The notes below the pieces were generated by a model. That model was not told the origin of the DNA, searched no databases, and saw only the letters and a list, made by a program, of their open reading frames with translations. Shown here in pieces: positions 48,201-57,600 of a stretch of DNA of 64,000 nucleotides (its first letter is position 1; every line of letters starts with the position of its first letter). Source of the DNA: Sipunculus nudus. Taxonomy: Eukaryota > Annelida > Sipuncula > Golfingiida > Sipunculidae. A program made the position numbers and the translations under genes. The stretch spans positions 52,420,019 through 52,484,018 of the forward strand of contig CM049306.1 in NCBI GenBank assembly GCA_026874595.1. The letters run 5' to 3'.

Positions 48201-48634
48201 CTGTCCGTCACAAATGTTGAAGTTTATGTTAAAGTTTTTGCTAGGGCCGTTTAAGATGAGAATGCATGGTTACAGTTATGCCTCTCATATTTGGTATACA
48301 CCTTCCTTAGGACATTGGTTCCTTTGGGGCATATAGCTATAAACATTTTCATCTAGTTTCACAAAACTTGCAACTGCTACTTACAAAAAGATTACCTCGT
48401 CAGATTTCAATAATAGAAACACACTAAACATATTTATAAAGTCAGATGTGACTAGGCTACTTTGTGGTATCACTGCAATAACTTCTCAGTAACAAGATTC
48501 ATTTTGTAAACCCAGCAGAAATAGTTATAAATATAATATCATCTCTAAGTTTCCATCAAAATCCACATATTTAATAAGGTGGGAGGTCCCAAAAAGTTTG
48601 GTGATGCAATGGGAACTTAATGGTTTTCATGAAG

Positions 48635-48674
<40 letters not shown>

Positions 48675-51600
48675 TACACCTGAATTACATTCTCATCAGA
48701 ATTCATCCATATTGAATGAGGTCAACAGAAGATTCACAACAGCATATTATGGATGTGGCAGTGCTTTTATTATGTACCCCCCCCCCCCCCCTCCAATATA
48801 ACTTTTGATATATAAGACAGTTGTCTCAAATTCGTTACACTGATTCTTTGTATCATGTTCTTTGACGGGTTTGAAAATAGGTGACCTTTTTTACAGGATT
48901 TTCAAGCTGAAAACAGATTAATCATACTTTTCTTGTGAACGTGATGTTTGATGGGCTGCACATTTTCCCCTAAAATTGAAACAAACTGTTTTACCACCAA
49001 TTTTGGACAAGTTTGAGATCCACTGACCTTCACCTCCCTATTCAAGCTCAAATCTGCCGAAGTGTGAAAATTTTGGGAACCCCATAATTTAAGAAGTATT
49101 TCACATTTTGTCCTCAAATTGATACATAAATTTATTATGTCCCTGCTTCCCATGGGGGGAGAGGAGGGGAGCATTAAGTGTTAGCTTTTTCTTCCGTCCA
49201 TATGTCCGTCACAAAATGTTAAAGTTTTATGTTAAAGTTTTTGCTGGGGCTTTATATGTCGAGAATGCTTACAGATATGCCTCATATTTGGGATGCACCT
49301 TCCTTAGGACATTGGCTCTCACATCCCACTTCTGTATGTTACTGTCTGTGTGTCCGTCCATCTGTCCAGCAGTAGTCTGTCACAGAATGTTAAACTTTAT
49401 GTTAAAGTTTTTGCCAGGGCCTTGTATGTTTAAAATGCCTGCAGATATGCCTCTCATATTCCGTATACTCCTTCCTTAGGACATATCCGACATCTGTACG
49501 TTGCTTTCACATCGCACATCGGTACATTGCTGTCTGTCCGTCCATCTGTCTGGCAGTAGTCTGTCACAGAATGTTACAGCTTATGTTAAAATTTTTGCTA
49601 GGGCCTTGTATGTTGAGAATGCCTACAGTTCTGCCTCTCATATTTGGTATTTACCTTCCTTACAACATTGGCTTTCACATCAAGTGATTCCACATCAGTT
49701 CATTACTGTATGTCTGTCTGTCGGTCCACCTGTCCATCAGTAGTCCATCACAGAATGTTAAAGTTTATGTTAAAGTTTTTGCCAGGGCCTTGTATGTTTA
49801 AAATGCCTGCAGATATGCCTCTCATATTCCGTATACTCCTTCCTTAGGACATATCCGACATCTGTACGTTGCTTTCACATCGCACATCGGTACATTGCTG
49901 TCTGTCCGTCCATCTGTCTGGCAGTAGTCTGTCACAGAATGTTACAGCTTATGTTAAAATTTTTGCTAGGGCCTTGTATGTTGAGAATGCCTACAGTTCT
50001 GCCTCTCATATTTGGTATTTACCTTCCTTACAACATTGGCTTTCACATCAAGTGATTCCACATCAGTTCATTACTGTATGTCTGTCTGTCGGTCCACCTG
50101 TCCATCAGTAGTCCATCACAGAATGTTAAAGTTTATGGGAAAGTTTTGCTGGGGCCTTGTACATTGAGAATGCATACAGGTATGCATCTAATATTTGAGA
50201 GATCTCTTCCTTAGGACATCGGCTTTCACATCCTGCACCTGTTTATCGCTGTATGTCTGTCCGTCTGTCTGTCCATCAGTAGTCCATCACAGAGTGTTAA
50301 AAGTTTGTTAAAGTTTTTTTTTTTCTGCAGGGGCATATGTTTTACAAACAGTTTCCTCTAATTTCTTTTTAAATTCTTTGAAAAGTTTGAAAAAAGTCAG
50401 CTTGACCAGGATCTTCAAGGTAAAAAAAGCTGAATTATACATATTGTCCTGTGAACACAATAATTTATGAATGGTATTTTTCCCTCACATTCAGTGCATC
50501 ACGTTTGAACTTATTTATCAAAATGTTTGAGTACTGGTGACCTTTGTCCTAAGGCAGAGTTTGCTTAATTCTAGCATTATTATGACCCAAAAACTTAGTA
50601 CCAAACCAAAAAAAAGTACCGGATTTTTTCTTCAGATTATAGACACTAGTTCTCTTTGTCAAAATCTTGTAAGAGTTTGAAAAATTGTGAACTTGACCTT
50701 GATCTTCAACATGTCTGTTATTGCAGGCCATTCTAGTTATTTAATATTCTGGATTCTGTTTGCAGGGCCGCTGTTCCAGATTTGCACATAATGGGACAAT
50801 ATAATATGCTTTTCATTGTCACATTTTCTGCAGGTATTGTTGCGGTTGGTATAGTCTGATCAACTAAAAATTAAAAAGAAAAAAAAATTGTATAAATTCA
50901 TCATCTTCTTTTGCATATTTTCTCTTTAAAGGTCATTCAATAAAGAAGAGTGTCATCTAACTTTATTTCAGGAATCTTAATACACAAATTTGCTGGAATA
51001 TCTGTTATCCTGTACTTTTATTCTCGATTTAAAATAATTATTGACCAGTTCTCAAATAAATCTTTTCTATTTTTCAGCTCACCTGATAAAGCAAATAAAA
51101 ATTTGTTTTGATAACTTATTAATAACTTATTTTTGCTTCTTATTGTATCCACCAAAACGAAGTTTTGCAGATACTATGTTTTTGACCAGGTTCCGCCACC
51201 ACTGCCGCCGCATTCGTCTACAAAGAACTCCTCTAACACCACTGGACCAATTTTTCTGAAACTTGACCCCATTATCAGCTCACATGTGAACTGTGGTCTA
51301 ACCAATTTGCGTTGACCTCTGACCTTTCCTCTTTGTCTGGCGTCCATTTATGCGTCTCTTTTAAGTGATCATCCCACATATCTAAGGAGTGGATTGACCT
51401 ATCAGCCTGAAATTTCGCATGATTATAGATCTTAGAGAGCTTAACCACATAACCAAGCATGGTGGCGCCACCTGCAATAGTTTTTGTGTAGCATCCATTT
51501 GTTCGTCTGTGCTAGGTGGAAATCCCTTATATCTCAGCAGTGTTTTGATGTATTGGCTTGAAATTCGGCATGTGCATACATCTTTTGTTGGTATCTCGTT

Positions 51601-54600
51601 TATATGACAGGTGGCAGCACCTACCTCTCTGTTTATGCTGCAGACATCCATGCTGATATCTCAGGATTGGTTTGACCTATCAGCTTGAAATTTGGCATGA
51701 TCATAGATCTTGGTTGGTTTTACCACATACCTAAGCATGGTGGCACCACCTGCAATTATTTTAGCACAATGTCTATTCGTGCATCCATGCTAAGTGAAAA
51801 TCCCTTGTTTCTCAGCAGTGGTTTGATGTATTGGCCTGAAATTTGGCATGTGCATACCTCTTTCATAGATTTCTCGTTCATATGACAAGTGGCGCCACCT
51901 ACATCCCCGTTTACGCTGCAGAAATCCATGTTGATATCTCAGGATTCGTTTGACTTAGCCTGAAATTTGGCATGATCATAGATCTTGGATGGTTTTACCA
52001 CATACCCAAGCATGGTGGCGCCATTTGCAATAGTTTTAGTGCGAGTTCCTATCATGCATCTGTGTTACGTGAAAATCACATATATCTCAGCAGTAGTTTG
52101 ATGTATTGGCCTGAAAATGTGCATCTTTCATAGGTTTCTTGTTTTTATGACAGGTGGCGCCACCTACATCCCCATTTATGCTGCAGACATCCATGCTGAT
52201 ATCTCAGGATTGGTTTGACATATTGCCCTGAAATTTGGCATGATCATAGATCTTGGATGGTCTTACCATATCCCTGAGCATGGTGGCGCCACTTGCAATA
52301 GTTATTGTGCAAGGTCCATTCGTGCATCTGTGCTAGGTGAAAATCATATCTCTGCAGTATCCACCTGAAATGTGATACACATCTCTCTATTTCTATATAC
52401 CACTCAGTCTGTGCCTCAGTTAACCCATAACACAGGTTTTGGTGGATACACGCAGTCACTTGTCGACTACCTGTATTCTAGTTTTAGGTTGCTTTCAGGA
52501 AGAGGAAAGTCCAGGCTTATAAGATAAATACAATTTAACAGTAATTAATGTTATCCTGTACACTAAACATTTTTTTTTACTTTCAGGTCCTGTGTGACAG
52601 CCGGAAGATTTTAAACTTTCTAGATCAGATATATTGTTGTAATAAACTTTCATTTTCGAGTTGCCTATCAGGTGTGGTTGCAGTGAGTTCAGCTTTGGAG
52701 ACTGAAGCAAAAGATCATATAAAGAGACCAAAAAAGAGAGCAAAAAAAAGAGAGCAAAAAAAAAGAGAGAAAAAGAGAAACAAAAAAGAGAGAAACAAAG
52801 AGAAACAAAAAAGAGAACAAAAGAGATCAAAAACAAGAGAACAAATAAAAAAAGGGCCATTCTGTCTTTATCTCCCTCTCTTATCTGAACTCTAACTATA
52901 TAACTGATATCTTTGCCATATTTCCAAATCTTCCTTTCACTAATATTTGTCCCTGAAAGTTACATAAGTGGCATTTCTGTCATAATCTCATATCATCCTC
53001 TCACTTTTATCTTGTTTTCTGAACGCTATATAGTAGCATCTTAACCATATTCCGATATATTCCTTTCACTTGTCTTCTTAACGCCGTATAAGTGGCATCA
53101 GCATTTCTGCTTTTATACCAGTCATCTAAAGTGATTAACCATATTCTGAGCTCTTCCTTGCACCTTTATCTTCTCAACTCAAGAGAAGCGTCATCTTCTG
53201 CATATTGCTATATCTTCTCTTCATTTATTTCTGTTTTCTGAACGCCCTGTAAGTGGCTTCCTTACCATAATCCCATAACTTTATTGCGCATATTTCTTCA
53301 GAGCTCCATACAAGTGTTATCTTCGACATATTCCCATATCTTCCTTGCATCAACCTTTGTCTCATCATCCCCAAATAAGTGGATACTTTTTATTGCATCT
53401 TGCGCTTATTGTAACTTCCCTTTTTCTCTCATACATAAGATTTTGTTATCATCTTAAAGTTTAATAAAACTGTAATAAACTATTTCTTAGTCACTACTCT
53501 CAGATTTTCTTCAGTTGTCCGACTTCCCCCCATTCTGTCCACAATCCAGCCACTTTACCATTCTATCTGGTCTGTCCGAACTATGGCTTCGGCTCTTGCG
53601 GTCACTGCTGTATCTAGTGGTAAATTTGTTGGAGGCTCTTTTTACCAAGGTGATCCTCAATTTCCATCAGAATCGATCGGGAAACAATTTGTGCCTAATA
53701 CAGTTGTTGCTCTTCTGTATTCCACGATACATGATCTTGCTGAATGGCAAGGGAATTACATGGATACAATATTAAATGAAGGTGATCATTTGTACAGAAC
53801 ATTGATGTCAGATGTCTCTAATAAAGGAATGACTTGACCTAGAATCTTCTTTCTTAACATGCAGGGCTTTGAAATACCCCCCAGAATAAACATTTGGTCA
53901 TCTGTTAACAGGGCACAAATCATAATAACTGGACCTAGAATTTTATTTTTTGACGTGCTGGGAGACTCCTGAAAAGTCATCTTGTAAACCTTGAAAATAG
54001 GTGTCTGTTACCCATATCCTTCATGCTACAGAGCTCCATATTACCCCAATGAATATTGGATGATTTTATACAAAAGGTCAAGTTTAGAAAAAGTATTTCA
54101 TTCAAATTTGACATTCAGATGATAAAATTACTTTTGTCAATGCCTTCCTGGTAAGCTGAGCGTCATGACCCCTGGGTCACTTGTTACAAGCAAAAATGTA
54201 ATTTTAGACTCTTCTGGCTTATACACTGTTTTATGATGAAACTGTTAAGCAGATTGGTTTAAACTTTACACAAATTATTTTATAGTAGGGTTCTGCCAGT
54301 TTTATAAGAATAGATTTGGTAAATGCAGTTTTAAAAAGCAGTGTAGCCAGTTGAAAAAGACTTTCAGTGTTTGAAAATAGATTTGACAATAAGCCAAGTT
54401 TCAACATGCCAAGTCAAGAGGTTACTCAGTTCAACCAGGTGAGGTCCAGACATCATCATTGCAACTGACCTGGCCCTGCCTGGCGTCTAGACACATCGTC
54501 TAGACGCAGAATGCTCAGATTAGAACTAGTGGACATATCTTTCAACTGTTTGAAAAAACTTGGTTTGCATTTTTAGCGAAACTGTGAGCTTATGTGATGG

Positions 54601-57600
54601 TGTTGTGTCATCCGTCGTGTGTCATAGCTATCTCAAAAAGGGCAGGAGCTAGCATCACCAAATATTTTGGCAAAAAATTAGTCATCTATAAATTCTATCG
54701 GATTTTGCTTTATATTTTGGCTAACTGCATTTTCATAGATTCATAAAAGCTTAAAAAAATTTCAAATGTTCTTCTCCGAAACCATGGTGCCAAATTGTCC
54801 ATTCATCTGTCCCTGTAAACCTCCCTGGCAAAAAGAACTTATCTGAAATATCCTGAATGATACATCCTAGTTTTAAAATGTCCTAGGCCGAAACGTGCAG
54901 GTCTGAAACGTCCATTTGGCTAAAATCATAATGTCTAAGGTAGATATGCAGGACATAAGATGATCAGTATCAAAGTTTAAAAATAAACCTTCATTCATAC
55001 TCCCAAACTTTGCACTGGTTTGCATTATACCTTGTTATTTTTAGCGAACCTGTGAGCTTATGCGATGGTGTGGCGTCGGCCGTCGTCCAGCGTCTATACG
55101 TTAACCCATACTAACTTGAAAACGGCAAGAGTTAGCATCATGAAATTTTATGCAAAAAATTAGTCATCTAAAAAACTCAATCTGATTTTGCTTATTTTTT
55201 GGCTAACTGCATTTTCTTAAATTTTATAGGGAAAAAGCAAAAAAAACCTTTAAAAATATTCTTCTCCGAAACAGTTCAGCCAGATTGTCCAATATTTCAC
55301 AGAAATGATTCCTGGAACAATCTTTCTCAAGTTTGTTCGAATGGTTTAAGTTCGGTGATTTTTGGCCAAGTTACAGGAAGTTGAACTTAGGCATCTGTCC
55401 AAAAAAGCATACTAAAATTACAATCTCAGAAACGGCTGAAGCTATCATTACCAAATTTTATGCCAGTGTTGGTCACGTGAGTCATATGAATTTGAGGTAT
55501 AGGTGGCGCCACCTGCATGGGCCTTTATTGTAGGGGGGTCATCAGTGCCCGTATCATACTGAAGGCTACAAAAAACTACTTCTCTGAAACCATATGGCCA
55601 AATTGTTTAATATCGCACAGAAATGAGCCTAGGGTAGTGCTTTCTGAAGTTTGTTCAAATGGTCTCAGTTCAATGACTTTTGGCTGAGTTATGGGAAGCT
55701 AAATTTAGTCATATGCTGTAACAGCTGATTTTAGCTCAGTGGCTACAAAGATCTTCTTCTCAAAAACCACTAGGCCAAATTCTTAAATCTCACACATTAA
55801 TAATCCTTAAATGTTGATAATTCAGGTTTGTTCAAATGGTTTTGGTTCAGTGATTTTTGGCTAAGTTATGGGAAGCTTAACTTAGCCATTTTGCTGTATT
55901 TTCCCATATGAGTTATAAACCTGTAAAACAATTTTTGACTGATGCCACTGAGGCCAATTTGATTAATATTTTACAAGAATAATTCCCTGAATAATTCTTA
56001 TAATAATTGTCTATTATGGTTCCAAAGAATGAATTTTGGCTAAATTATAAAGATTGAATTGAGTCATTTTACCATATATGTTAGCTGTGTGAAGCAGATA
56101 CATCTAGCCTGGCATCAGTTTATCAGCATCCAATGCATCATGCCTCTATAGACATTTAGATTTCAGGATATCTATGGTTAATATTGTCAAGAATGTTTTT
56201 TTAAAAGCTTTTAAAAAATGTAGATTCATGATTTTAGATATTCCTCATGCCAGGCAATGTTTCCAATCACAGGTATACAGCTCTCTGTGGGTATATAAAG
56301 ACAGCTGTACATGGATTATAAATAATTGGTAACCATACTCAACTTAATTCAAGATTTTGCCATCAGCGAGATGTATCTGTATTATAATTTTGCATTCAGT
56401 ATGCATCTGTAGTAATTTTAAGCGAACCTGTGAGCTAATGTGATGATGTGGCAGTTTCCATCGTCTGTACGTTAACCCATACTATTTTGAAAACAACTGG
56501 AGCTAGCATCATGAAATTTAATGCAAAAAATTAGCCATCTGAAAAATTCTGCATTTTCTTACATTTTTAGAGAAAAAGCTAAAAACCTTAAAAAAATCTT
56601 CTCCTCCAAAGATTTCTCAAGTTTGTTCGAATGGTTCAAGTTCGGTGAATTTTGGCTGAGTTACAGGAAGTTGAACTTAGTCATCTGTCCAAAAAAGCAC
56701 ACTAAAATGACAGTCTCAGAAACAGCCGGAGCTATCATCACCAAATTTTATGCCAGTGTTGGTCACATGAGTCATATATGAAATTCAGGTATTGGTGGTG
56801 CCACCTGCATTGACATTTTTTTGTACAGGGGTCTGTGGTCATCTGTACATTAACCTATAATTTCTCAGGAATAGCAGGAGCTGCCAGCCCCAGATTTTAT
56901 GCAATAAAATCTTATTTTTTTTTTTACTATCTGCATTTACTTAGATATTTATAGGGAAAAACTGAAAAACTTTTATGTAAACAATCCAGCCAAATTGTTC
57001 AATATTTTACAGAAATGATCCCAGAGGCAAGCCCTCTCAAGTTTGTTCAAATGGTTCACATTTGCTGAATTTTAGTGTTACATGAATTTGAACAGTCATT
57101 TGCCCAAGTAAGCATACTGACAAAGTAATCTCAGAAATGCAGAAGCTAGCATTACCAAGTATTGTGCAAATGATAATCACATGACTCATATTTGAAGTTG
57201 CAGATTTTGTGGTGCCACCTACATTGACCTGTTTTTTATGAGCAAAACCTCACAATTTTAGCCTCTTTCAGCTTAAAATGTTAATGATGAAACTTTCAAG
57301 TTGAATTGTTCAATTTTTCAAAAGAACTATCCTAGGACATGTTTCTTTAAATGATATCAGAAAAGCTTAAGTTGGTCTTATGGCCATGATCATGTCTATT
57401 TCAAACTGAGGACTGCAAAACTGTTCTTCTAAAAAATTATTGTTTCAAGTATAACTTCTGTAACATTGCCCAAAAACTATTCTTCGGTGGCCTTTGTTCA
57501 AGTTTACTTGAATGACCTTTAACAATAAAAGGACAGCATCTTTTATCATTCTAGATATTTTGATAACAAGTTTTTGAATATGTCAGCTTTAAAAAAAAGC

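Noticed and set aside
49501-50111. Two identical 80-codon frames
   Set aside because: They arise from the 368-bp tandem duplication of a non-coding repeat; there is no start context or domain.
52548-52895. Lys/Arg-rich 115-codon frame
   Set aside because: Its C-terminal half is a polypurine tract, and the acceptor-like TTTCAG before GTCCTGTG gives no SIL1-like sequence and is not needed for the frame between exons 9 and 10.
55320-55350. tRNA-type B box (TTGTTCGAATGG) in family B, suggesting a SINE
   Set aside because: The word departs from GGTTCGANNCC, no A box lies at the right spacing, and no tRNA-like head is present.
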